Shown here: positions 1 through 5,802 of the stretch, one piece after another
Position numbering within the stretch: position 1 is the first letter of the stretch
Layout of the letters: every line of letters begins with the position of its first letter
Assembly: GCA_934477985.1 (NCBI GenBank)
Contig: CAKSOR010000106.1
Location: forward strand, 1-7,970
DNA: 7,970 nt
Direction: 5' to 3'
From: an uncultured Eubacteriales bacterium
GTDB lineage: Bacteria; Bacillota; Clostridia; Oscillospirales; CAG-272
Made by a program: the position numbers and the translations under genes
Notes under the pieces: generated by a model
Database searches by the model: none
Told to the model about the DNA's origin: nothing
The model's input: the letters and a program-made list of their open reading frames with translations, nothing else

Positions 1-1005
1 CTCCTTTGAGACCGCGCCGTGTTTCGACAATGTTTCACGTGAAACATGCACGAACTCCTCTTTTACGCGGTTGGCGTAGGTGACGATGCTTCCGTCGAGA
101 ACCTCGCTGGAGCCGCTGACGTTGGTTATGCGCTTGGCGACATAGCCGCCGGTGCAGGACTCGGCCGCGGCGATGTGCCTGCCGGATCTGATGAGCGCTT
201 TGACGAGCGCTTCCTCAAGCGTTCCGGCGTCGACGCCGTAGATATACTGCCCGACTTCGGTCCGGTATATTCGCGCGATTATCTCGTCACAGAGGGCTTC
301 GCACTCCTGCCCGGTTTTGCCCGAGGCAGTGACGCGGAGCTGCACTTCCCCGTCCTTGGCGTAGGGCGCGACGGTCGGGTTCAGCGACTCGAGCATGAGC
401 GGACGGAGGATCGATTCGACCTTGGACTCGCCGATGCCGAAGATGTTTATCGTCTTCGAGAAGAGGAGCTTTTCGGTGAATTGCCTCAGGTATGGTTCGA
501 CCTCCTCGCGGAACATCGGCTCGCATTCGCGCGGCGGTCCGGGCAGGAGGACGACCAGCTTGCCGCGGTTGAAATCCTCGATAGACATGCCGGGGGCTGT
601 GCCGTAGTTGTTTTTGAAGACCGTTGAGCCCTCGGGGATCAGCGCCTGCTTTTTGTTGTTCTCGGTCATCTCGAAGCCGAAGGACTTCGCGCGGTTCTCG
701 ATACGCGAAAGGCTTTCGGCGTGGAGGGTGAGCTTGCGGTTCATCAGCTTCGCGGCGGTCTCCTTGGTCAGGTCGTCGTAGGTCGGACCGAGACCGCCGG
801 TCAGAATGACGAGGTCGGAGCGGGATATGGACTCGGCGAGGGTTTCCTCGAGGCGCGCGGAGTTGTCGCCGACCGTCGACTGATGGTACTGTGAGATGCC
901 GAGCGCGGCGAGACGCCTCGAGATGAACGCCGCGTCGGTGTTTACGATGTCACCGAGCAGGAGCTCAGTGCCTACCGAGATTATCTCGGCTGATTTGATG
1001 ATCAT
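1..1005 (-). CDS. cinA: CinA family protein (competence/damage-inducible protein A; NMN amidohydrolase type), C-terminus beyond the window edge
   Basis: The visible 335 codons cover most of a CinA protein (family usually about 410 residues), so roughly 75 C-terminal residues lie outside. The N-terminal molybdopterin-binding-like (COG1058) domain shows GTELLLGD at 12-19, TGGLGPTYDD at 69-78 and LPGPPRE at 154-160. The C-terminal PncC-type amidohydrolase domain begins near 260 and shows AESCTGG at 281-287, with the expected catalytic serine at 283, followed by a typical GSS...HGAVS stretch. In the family this domain deamidates nicotinamide mononucleotide in pyridine nucleotide salvage, and the N-terminal domain can act as an ADP-ribose pyrophosphatase; both are assigned here by homology. 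The ATG at 1005-1003 is supported by a GAGGT ribosome site 7 nt upstream. The start lies 41 nt inside the 3' end of the broken lysR gene. Codons 320-325 carry a perfect parS site. Confidence 0.93.
   Translation of the reverse strand, partial: MIIKSAEIISVGTELLLGDIVNTDAAFISRRLAALGISQYHQSTVGDNSARLEETLAESISRSDLVILTGGLGPTYDDLTKETAAKLMNRKLTLHAESLSRIENRAKSFGFEMTENNKKQALIPEGSTVFKNNYGTAPGMSIEDFNRGKLVVLLPGPPRECEPMFREEVEPYLRQFTEKLLFSKTINIFGIGESKVESILRPLMLESLNPTVAPYAKDGEVQLRVTASGKTGQECEALCDEIIARIYRTEVGQYIYGVDAGTLEEALVKALIRSGRHIAAAESCTGGYVAKRITNVSGSSEVLDGSIVTYANRVKEEFVHVSRETLSKHGAVSKE
31..46. promoter_or_regulatory. parS: parS-like centromere site (ParB/Spo0J binding palindrome) inside cinA
   Basis: TGTTTCACGTGAAACA is a perfect 16-bp palindrome identical to the bacterial parS consensus known from Bacillus subtilis. 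It overlaps cinA codons 320-325 (end of His, then Val-Ser-Arg-Glu-Thr) without disturbing the reading frame. parS sites are bound by ParB, which spreads over flanking DNA and helps load SMC; they cluster near the replication origin and often lie inside genes. The match is seen directly; ParB binding and origin proximity are inference. Confidence 0.88.
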
Positions 1006-1885
1006 TCTGAATTACCTCTATGAATTTCGCCGCGGCGGGTGGGAGCGGGAGCTTTTTTGACCAGGCGAGGAGGAGGTTCCGAGGCGGAAGCTCATTTTCG
1101 AGCTTCACGCGGAAGAGTCTTCCGGACTCCAGGTCAGATTCGGCGAAGTCGCTGACGATGCAGGCGACACCCATGCCGCGCCGCGCGAACTCGAGCAGCA
1201 GGTCGCTGGTGGCGAGCTCGATGTCTGCGGTGAGCGTGCCGGGATCGAAGAAGCTGTCGATATAGCGGCGGGTTGAGGTCTCCTTGCCGAGGAGAATCAG
1301 CGGGACTTCGGAGAGTTCCTTTTCGCTGACCGGGTGGTCGAGGAGGTCACCGCGGAGTTCCGAGCAGACGAAAATATCCTGAATCTTTCTGACCGGGACG
1401 AAGCAGATTCCGGCAGTGTCGGCGGTGTTCACCGGCTCGCTGATGACGCAGAAGTCGATGAGACCGTTTTTCAGCGCCTCGAGGGTCTGTGGGGTCGGGG
1501 CGTTGGTGACGGCGAGCCTGACGCCGGGGTGGTTTTAGAGTAAGCTCACCATCCGGTCGAGGAGAAAGAACCGCAGGGTCATGTCGCTCGCGCCGATACG
1601 CATTGTGCCGCTCTCGAGTCCGGCGAGTTCGCGCAGGCGGCTTTTGCCGATCTCGATCTGAGCGAATCCGGGCTTCAGGTGGTCGAGAAGTGTGCGCCCC
1701 TCACTGGTCAGGCTGAAGCCGCGGTTTGTGCGGGTGAGCAGTCTGACGCCGAGGGAGGATTCCAGAGCCGACAGTTTTGCCGAGAGCGCGGGCTGGGAGA
1801 TGTGCATTGCCTTCGCGGCTTCGGAGAGGCTGGAGTAGTTTGAAAGTTCGGTGAATGCCGAATAGAGTTCGAGATCGCGTAGCAT
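965..1885 (-). pseudogene. LysR-family transcriptional regulator interrupted by an in-frame TAA
   Basis: Read through one stop, this is a complete LysR-type regulator of about 305 residues, the usual family length. Residues 1-65 form the winged helix-turn-helix (SLSEAAKAMHISQPALSAKL, then ALESSLGVRLLTRTNRGFSLTSEG), and the rest matches the effector-binding domain. Codon 117 (1537-1535) is TAA between ...RMVSLL and NHPGVRLAVT..., where LysR proteins often carry Glu, Lys or Gln. One base change from GAA, AAA or CAA would explain it. The frame is identical on both sides, so this is a nonsense change rather than a frameshift. The surviving N-terminal 116 residues could still make a DNA-binding fragment. 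The first ATG (1885-1883) has AGGA only a few bases upstream. cinA begins inside its last 41 nt. A sequencing error or very recent loss is possible because the rest is intact. Confidence 0.85.
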
Positions 1886-1935
1886 AATCCTGTGTTTGGT
1901 GTGGGCGGAGCGGCGCGGCTACCGCGCCGCGTGTC

Positions 1936-2030
1936 CGCAGGTGGCGCGCAGCGCCATCGATCACGTGTGGAGCGTGCGGCGCAGCCGCGCGCGGAACGCG
2001 TGGTCGACGGGGACGTGAGTCCCCGCCTGC
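1936..2030. repeat. 95-bp direct repeat, copy 1
   Basis: This is identical to 2182-2276 except at 1973 (C here, T at 2219), with an offset of 246 bp. It contains three hairpins: GGCGC-GCA-GCGCC at 1943-1955, GCGGC-GCA-GCCGC at 1976-1988, and GGGGAC-GTGA-GTCCCC at 2009-2024. The outer ends (GCAGG and CCTGC) are also complementary, so a copy can fold into a multi-armed structure. Confidence 0.93.
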
Positions 2031-2181
2031 GCGGCGTGAGCCGGGACGCGAAGCGGGACGGCTCGCGCCGGCGGGGGTTGCAGGGGGCGGCAGTCCCCTG
2101 CGCGCGGGCGCAGCCCGCGCCGCCCGCCCGCGCGGCGTTGCCGCGCGGGCGGGTTCGGCGAGGGCGTATGCCCTCGTCGAA

Positions 2182-2276
2182 CGCAGGTGGCGCGCAGCGC
2201 CATCGATCACGTGTGGAGTGTGCGGCGCAGCCGCGCGCGGAACGCGTGGTCGACGGGGACGTGAGTCCCCGCCTGC
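2182..2276. repeat. 95-bp direct repeat, copy 2
   Basis: This is the second copy of the three-hairpin module, in the same orientation and 94/95 identical to 1936-2030. The 151 bp between the copies hold a different set of hairpins. The near identity implies recent duplication or gene conversion. Confidence 0.93.
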
Positions 2277-2436
2277 CGAGCGAACGCATAACACGGATGA
2301 ATGGTCTTGCTGCGAAGCACCGACGCGGGCGCCGGGAACGTGCCGCGGGCTTCCCTTTTGACCGGCGGTTTGCGTTTTGCAGGCGGGTAAGCCCGCGCGT
2401 GCCACTCTTTGTAATCCGGCTGGGGCTACTCTCGCG

Positions 2437-3690
2437 TCAGCCCTCGTAGAGCGGGTACTTCTTGCAGATCTTCGTGACTTCGCTGCGGATGTGGTCGGCG
2501 CTGTTGTCAAAGTCGGTCGCCGTGAGCTTGATGAGGTGCGCTATCGTCTGCATGTCTTCCTCGACGAGTCCGCGCGAGGTGACAGCCGGCGTTCCGATGC
2601 GGACGCCGCTTGTGATGAATGGCGACTGCGGGTCGTTCGGGATCGCGTTCTTGTTGACCGTGATATAGACTTCGTCGAGCTTATGCTCGAGCTCCTTGCC
2701 GGTCAGACCCATCTTTCTGAGGTCGAGGAGCATCAGGTGGTTGTCTGTGCCGCCCGAGAGCAGGTCGAAGCCTTCAGCCATCAGAGAGTCGGCGAGGGTC
2801 TTCGCGTTCTTTATGATCTGCTCCTGATAGGTTCTGAACTCCGGCTTCAGGGCTTCGCCGAAGCAGACCGCTTTTGCCGCGATGACGTGCATAAGCGGAC
2901 CGCCCTGTGTGCCCGGGAAGACTGCCTTATTGATCGCCTTCGAGAGCTCCTCACGGCAGAGGATCATTCCTCCGCGCGGACCTCTGAGCGTCTTATGCGT
3001 CGTGGTGGTGACGACGTCGGCGTACGGTACGGGCGACGGATGCAGTCCCGCCGCGACGAGGCCCGCGATGTGCGCCATGTCGACCATCAGGTAAGCTCCG
3101 ACGCTCTTCGCGATCTCGGAGAGACGCTTGAAGTCGATGACGCGCGGATACGCCGACGCGCCCGCGACAATCAGTTTCGGCTTATGCTCCTTGGCGAGGA
3201 ACTCGATCTTGTCGTAGTCGATCATGCTCGTGTCCTCGTCGACGCCGTAGGGGATGAAGTTGTAGAGCATGCCCGAGATATTGACCGGGCTGCCGTGCGT
3301 GAGGTGTCCGCCGTGGGCGAGGTTCATTCCGAGGACGGTGTCGCCCGGCTTCAGGAGGGCTAAGTAGACGGCGGTGTTCGCCTGGGCGCCCGAGTGTGGC
3401 TGGACATTCGCGTGCTCGGCGCCGAAGAGCTTCTTCGCGCGCTCTATGGCTATGTTCTCGGCGATGTCGACGCACTCGCAGCCGCCGTAATAACGCTTTC
3501 CGGGGTAGCCTTCGGCGTACTTGTTGGTGAGGACGGTTCCCATTGCCGCCATGACCGCGGGGGAGACCACGTTTTCGGAGGCGATGAGCTCGAGTCCGCG
3601 TTGCTGACGATGATATTCCTTCTCGACAGCGTCGCCGATCTCGGGATCGAACTGCTTTATGAATTCCATATTTTCAAGTACCATTTTCAT
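2437..3690 (-). CDS. glyA: Serine hydroxymethyltransferase
   Basis: This 417-residue cytoplasmic PLP enzyme interconverts serine plus tetrahydrofolate with glycine plus 5,10-methylene-tetrahydrofolate, the main source of one-carbon units for purine, thymidylate and methionine synthesis. The length is typical for the bacterial family. Visible hallmarks are LELIASEN at 33-40, YAEGYPGKRYYGG at 58-70, QPHSGAQAN at 97-105, DMAHIAGL at 204-211, the PLP-lysine motif TTTTHKTLRGPRGG at 228-241 (Lys233 as the Schiff-base lysine), and SGVRIGTPA near the C-terminus. The ATG at 3690 has AGGAG only 3 nt upstream, while Met3 (3684) sits 9 nt from it, so initiation at Met3 is equally plausible. It appears monocistronic, with its own promoter upstream and the hairpin island downstream. 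No riboswitch fits in the roughly 35-nt leader. Confidence 0.98.
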   Translation of the reverse strand: MKMVLENMEFIKQFDPEIGDAVEKEYHRQQRGLELIASENVVSPAVMAAMGTVLTNKYAEGYPGKRYYGGCECVDIAENIAIERAKKLFGAEHANVQPHSGAQANTAVYLALLKPGDTVLGMNLAHGGHLTHGSPVNISGMLYNFIPYGVDEDTSMIDYDKIEFLAKEHKPKLIVAGASAYPRVIDFKRLSEIAKSVGAYLMVDMAHIAGLVAAGLHPSPVPYADVVTTTTHKTLRGPRGGMILCREELSKAINKAVFPGTQGGPLMHVIAAKAVCFGEALKPEFRTYQEQIIKNAKTLADSLMAEGFDLLSGGTDNHLMLLDLRKMGLTGKELEHKLDEVYITVNKNAIPNDPQSPFITSGVRIGTPAVTSRGLVEEDMQTIAHLIKLTATDFDNSADHIRSEVTKICKKYPLYEG

Positions 3691-3731
3691 TTACTCCTGT
3701 GTTTTTTTCTTTGGGGTTTGCTATACCCTTT

Positions 3732-3760
3732 ATTATACATTATCCGAGCTTAAAATACAA
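3732..3760 (-). promoter_or_regulatory. Sigma-A-type promoter of glyA
   Basis: On the minus strand, TTGTAT (3760-3755) and a perfect TATAAT (3737-3732) are separated by 17 bp. Transcription would start near 3725, giving a leader of about 35 nt. Upstream lies an AT-rich stretch at about 3764-3805 that could act as an UP element. Confidence 0.7.
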
Positions 3761-3871
3761 TAGCGATTTTGTTAAATATTAAGTTTAAAGATAGCAAATT
3801 TTTCGGCGGCGCGGATGTGAAGGCGCTATGCTTCACGCGGATCGCGGCGCTCCGTTTATGCGGTCATTCTT

Positions 3872-4071
3872 TTAAGGCAACACCGCACAATTCACGGCTA
3901 ACGCCTTAAGCACGCATCTGCTTGCATCTTTTCCGTCATACGTCACAAAAATTCTTGACAGGGGCGGTACCCTGCCTGCGAATTTTTGTTTAGTCTGACG
4001 AAATAATCTGACGACTTGCGGAGCAAGTCGTGCGCATCCTACGCGCTTAGAATTATGCGGTGTTGCCTTAA
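3872..4071. mobile_element. MITE-like non-autonomous element with 22-bp terminal inverted repeats ending in TTAA
   Basis: The ends 3872-3893 and 4050-4071 are inverted repeats matching at 21 of 22 positions (TTAAGGCAACACCGCA... at the left). Both finish in TTAA, which may be a duplicated target site or part of the repeat. The 200-bp element has no transposase. Inside are a 10-bp stem (3945-3954 with 3980-3989) enclosing CAGGG/CCCTG, and a perfect 9-bp hairpin with loop GGA (4011-4031). A 70-codon minus-strand frame running across it into the flank at 4084 has no recognisable domain and is most likely spurious. The structure fits a small transposon derivative mobilised in trans; the family is not identified. 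Confidence 0.75.
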
Positions 4072-4528
4072 GAGCAAAAAACAACCTTAAACCAGCGTTT
4101 CCTTTGATTCAGAGCATGAGGCTTATGAGCCATCCTGCCGAAGCCGGGACATGCCTTTGATTGTTTCTGAAGGAAATGCACAATATCAGACTTGTTCGAT
4201 AACCCGGCATCAATGTATGAAAATGGCGATGGAATTGGCATTTTCTTTGACATGCGGGATGGTTATCGAACATCTCTGTTGCATGCCGACGGTGTGGAAA
4301 CGATCGCTGTTCTTGAGTTCATCGCAGTCGGCTGTGCTTGCTAAGCCATTTCTTTCAGGTTAAGTCACGGTCGGCGGGCTTACGGCTGGCATCGCACGGA
4401 TGAGTATTTCGTTGCACGCCTGAACGTTGTGTGCGCCTTTTTATGCGTTTTCAGGTTGACGGATGCAGGTGACACACCGCGCAATAACGATTACTGCGAG
4501 GATTTACGTTGTTTTTTCAAAATCGGTC
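4072..4528. other. Unassigned intergenic stretch, possibly a decayed gene or element
   Basis: No confident gene is visible. The stretch contains a perfect 12-bp inverted repeat (4193-4204, core GTTCGATAACC, with 4261-4272). There is a 43-codon plus frame at 4213-4344 (MYENGDGIGIFFDMRDGY...), with in-frame codons upstream as far as a stop near 4170 and no ribosome site. A 61-codon minus frame at 4253-4068 ends within the MITE end. Base composition is more AT-rich than the flanking genes. The 4364-4510 part shows only weak imperfect repeats (CCTGAA...TTCAGG around 4420-4460). A remnant of a mobile element or lost gene is possible but unproven. Confidence 0.4.
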
Positions 4529-4557
4529 TTTACAGCGCGGCTTTTTTGTGGTATAAT
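4529..4557 (+). promoter_or_regulatory. Sigma-A-type promoter of the AraC-family gene
   Basis: TTTACA (4529-4534) and a perfect TATAAT (4552-4557) are spaced by exactly 17 bp. Transcription would start near 4564, almost at the ribosome site GGGGGAG (4564-4570), so the leader is very short and leaves little room for leader-based control. Confidence 0.8.
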
Positions 4558-4577
4558 AACTCCGGGGGAGTGATGAC

Positions 4578-5372
4578 ATGGAAGTTATCGACATAGCGTC
4601 GACCGATGTGTCCGGGCTGAACATTCTGCCGCGCTCGGCGATGGCTTACTCGGCGAAGATACTCGGCATGCACGTTGGCTGCCGGAGACTCAGCGCGATA
4701 GTTTATGTGGCGAAGGGACGGTACGAGTATTCCTGGAACGGCGGATGGGCGAGTGTCTGTCAGGGCGGGATCATCTATATCCCGAAGGGCGGGTGCTACA
4801 GCTATGAGGTCGAGGCGGGCGAACGGTTCGTCTGCCAGATAGAGTTCGACACGTTCTGCAAGGGCGCGGAGTGTGTGTTTTCGGAGTATCCGGTGCTGTT
4901 TCGCGGCGAGGTCGGGATAAACGACTTCATGATGTCGCTCGTGACCGCGCGGGATGGGTTCAGGATGGTTTCGGGATTGTTCCGGCTCTTCGGGATGATG
5001 GCTGACGCGGCGAAGTCGGACGGCGCCTCCCTGCGGCGGATTGCGCCGGCGGTCGGCTACATCGAGGAGCATTACGCCGAGGAGATCACCTCGGATACGC
5101 TCGCGGCGGTCTGTTATCTCAGCAAGTCGCAGATGCGCAGGCTCTTCTCTGCGGAGCTCGGGAAGACGCCGTCGGAGTACCGCGCAGAGGTCAGGATAAA
5201 GAAAGCCTGCGCGCTTCTGTCGGGCAGCTTTGAGAGCATCGCCACGGTCGCTTCGGCGGTCGGGTATGACAGTCAGTTCGCCTTTTCGAAGGCGTTCAGG
5301 AAACTCGTCGGAATGCCGCCGAGTGAGTTCGCGGGGGCGGCGCGGAGATCGGTCCGGACCAGCACGGGATAA
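4578..5372 (+). CDS. AraC-family transcriptional regulator with N-terminal cupin-like sensor domain
   Basis: The 264-residue protein has an N-terminal beta-rich region (about 20-110) with the cupin-type GGIIYIPKG pattern at 63-71, which in the family binds a small ligand, often a sugar. The C-terminal double helix-turn-helix begins near 155. The first helix-turn-helix is around 172-194 (TSDTLAAVCYLSKSQMRRLF) and the second around 219-242, and the family signature runs GYDSQFAFSKAFRKLVGMPPSEF at 229-251. The ATG is supported by GGGGGAG 7 nt upstream and by a strong promoter. No sugar-use genes lie next to it in this window, so the target is unknown; the ligand cannot be deduced. About 430 bases separate its stop from the next gene, so it is probably transcribed alone. 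Confidence 0.93.
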   Translation: MEVIDIASTDVSGLNILPRSAMAYSAKILGMHVGCRRLSAIVYVAKGRYEYSWNGGWASVCQGGIIYIPKGGCYSYEVEAGERFVCQIEFDTFCKGAECVFSEYPVLFRGEVGINDFMMSLVTARDGFRMVSGLFRLFGMMADAAKSDGASLRRIAPAVGYIEEHYAEEITSDTLAAVCYLSKSQMRRLFSAELGKTPSEYRAEVRIKKACALLSGSFESIATVASAVGYDSQFAFSKAFRKLVGMPPSEFAGAARRSVRTSTG

Positions 5373-5465
5373 ATTCGTCTTTGCGCTTCACGTCGCTCCG
5401 GCTGACTGTATGGCGCGGCGTCTGACGATTCCCGTCAGCGGTCGCTTAGGTCAAAATGACGAATG
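5372..5465. repeat. Imperfect inverted-repeat segment after the AraC-family gene
   Basis: ATTCGTC (5372-5378) and GACGAAT (5459-5465) are inverted copies, and the pairing continues imperfectly for a few more bases. Between them is a CTGACG...CGTCAG hairpin around 5422-5438. It looks like a small folded intergenic repeat, perhaps a decayed mobile unit. No gene is visible. Confidence 0.35.
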
Positions 5466-5530
5466 TGCTTGCCGGGCGGCTATTAAAAACCACCGGAATG
5501 GTATGCAAGTGTGTGTGTTTTTTAACATTT
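5466..5530 (+). terminator. Possible rho-independent terminator of the AraC-family gene
   Basis: CTTGC (5469-5473) pairs with GCAAG further on (around 5505-5509), with inner CCGG/CCGG pairing and outer G-U pairs. A GTTTTTT run follows. The stem is imperfect, so the call is tentative. Confidence 0.35.
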
Positions 5531-5571
5531 TCTTCCATATATTGGATATAAAACCAGTTTAAGGAAAATAA

Positions 5572-5640
5572 ATGTTACTCATGTGTTTACTAAATGTAAA
5601 AAAACACTTTTTCGTGAAAAAATACCTCTGTTGCTATTGA
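5572..5640 (+). CDS. Possible 22-residue leader peptide upstream of the minD-like promoter
   Basis: ATG 5572 opens a short frame of 22 codons (MLLMCLLNVKKHFFVKKYLCCY) that ends in TGA at 5638-5640, inside the -35 box of the downstream promoter. A GGA-containing site lies about 8 nt upstream. The peptide is small, hydrophobic and basic. No family is recognised and the AT-rich context makes chance likely. Confidence 0.15.
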   Translation: MLLMCLLNVKKHFFVKKYLCCY

Positions 5641-5666
5641 CAATCCCCACAAATTTGTGGTATCAT
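5637..5666 (+). promoter_or_regulatory. Promoter of the minD-like gene with an embedded 14-bp operator-like palindrome
   Basis: A consensus TTGACA (5637-5642) is followed after 18 bp by TATCAT (5661-5666). The spacer is almost filled by the perfect palindrome CCACAAATTTGTGG (5647-5660), ending right against the -10 box. A regulator bound there would block RNA polymerase, so repression or twist-dependent activation is plausible. Transcription would begin near 5673. Confidence 0.7.
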
Positions 5667-5802
5667 ATTTATGTCACATTAGCGAAATCGTAAGATTAAA
5701 CTGAATGCCTGACAGGTATGTGATGTATTTGTTTTTATGTCACAAATCATGTACTGTTTTAACATTTCGGCGGACCTGGAGTCCGCGGACCGGGGTGAGT
5801 CG

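Larger units (their letters stand above)
1886..2436. repeat. GC-rich hairpin island between glyA and lysR
   Basis: No credible gene lies here; long open frames on both strands are arginine/alanine-rich by-products of base composition. The stretch is tiled by short perfect or near-perfect hairpins with 3-5 nt loops. Examples are arms 1910-1918/1922-1930 (9 bp), 2102-2109/2113-2120 (8 bp), 2123-2136/2140-2153 (14 bp, loop GTT) and 2154-2165/2170-2181 (12 bp with one G-T pair). Looser stems occur at 2038-2043/2059-2064 and 2080-2086/2095-2101. It contains a 95-bp direct repeat annotated separately. Such DNA resembles REP-like or palindromic intergenic elements and may stop transcription from glyA, which lacks any other visible terminator; that role is inference. 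Confidence 0.8.

Noticed and set aside
46..627. 193-codon plus-strand frame at the left end
   Set aside because: It is the antisense shadow of cinA, whose translation shows clear family motifs on the minus strand.
1535..1537. Stop-codon recoding or programmed readthrough in lysR
   Set aside because: No selenocysteine-type UGA or recoding structure is visible, TAA is used as a normal stop elsewhere (AraC-family gene), and LysR proteins do not use recoding.
1936..2276. CRISPR array
   Set aside because: There are only two copies of a 95-bp palindromic unit 246 bp apart; no short regularly spaced repeats or cas genes.
1701..2510. Long minus-strand frames (up to 269 codons), and a 185-codon plus frame, across the hairpin island
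   Set aside because: They are extremely Arg/Ala/Pro-rich, overlap glyA and lysR coding sequence, and follow the GC-rich palindromes; frames are open on both strands at once, as expected from composition.
2377..3363. 328-codon plus-strand frame opposite glyA
   Set aside because: It is antisense to the well-conserved glyA, with no recognisable domain or ribosome site.
3691..3730. Glycine, THF or other riboswitch upstream of glyA
   Set aside because: The predicted leader is only about 35 nt, with no conserved aptamer features.
3872..4084. 70-codon minus-strand frame covering the MITE-like element
   Set aside because: It coincides with the transposon-like inverted repeats, has no ribosome site or recognised domain, and reads through hairpins; most likely spurious.
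3691..4577. Replication origin in the divergent intergenic region, prompted by the nearby parS and Noc-like sites
   Set aside because: I see no cluster of DnaA boxes (TTATCCACA type), and the AT-rich part is short and explained by the glyA promoter.
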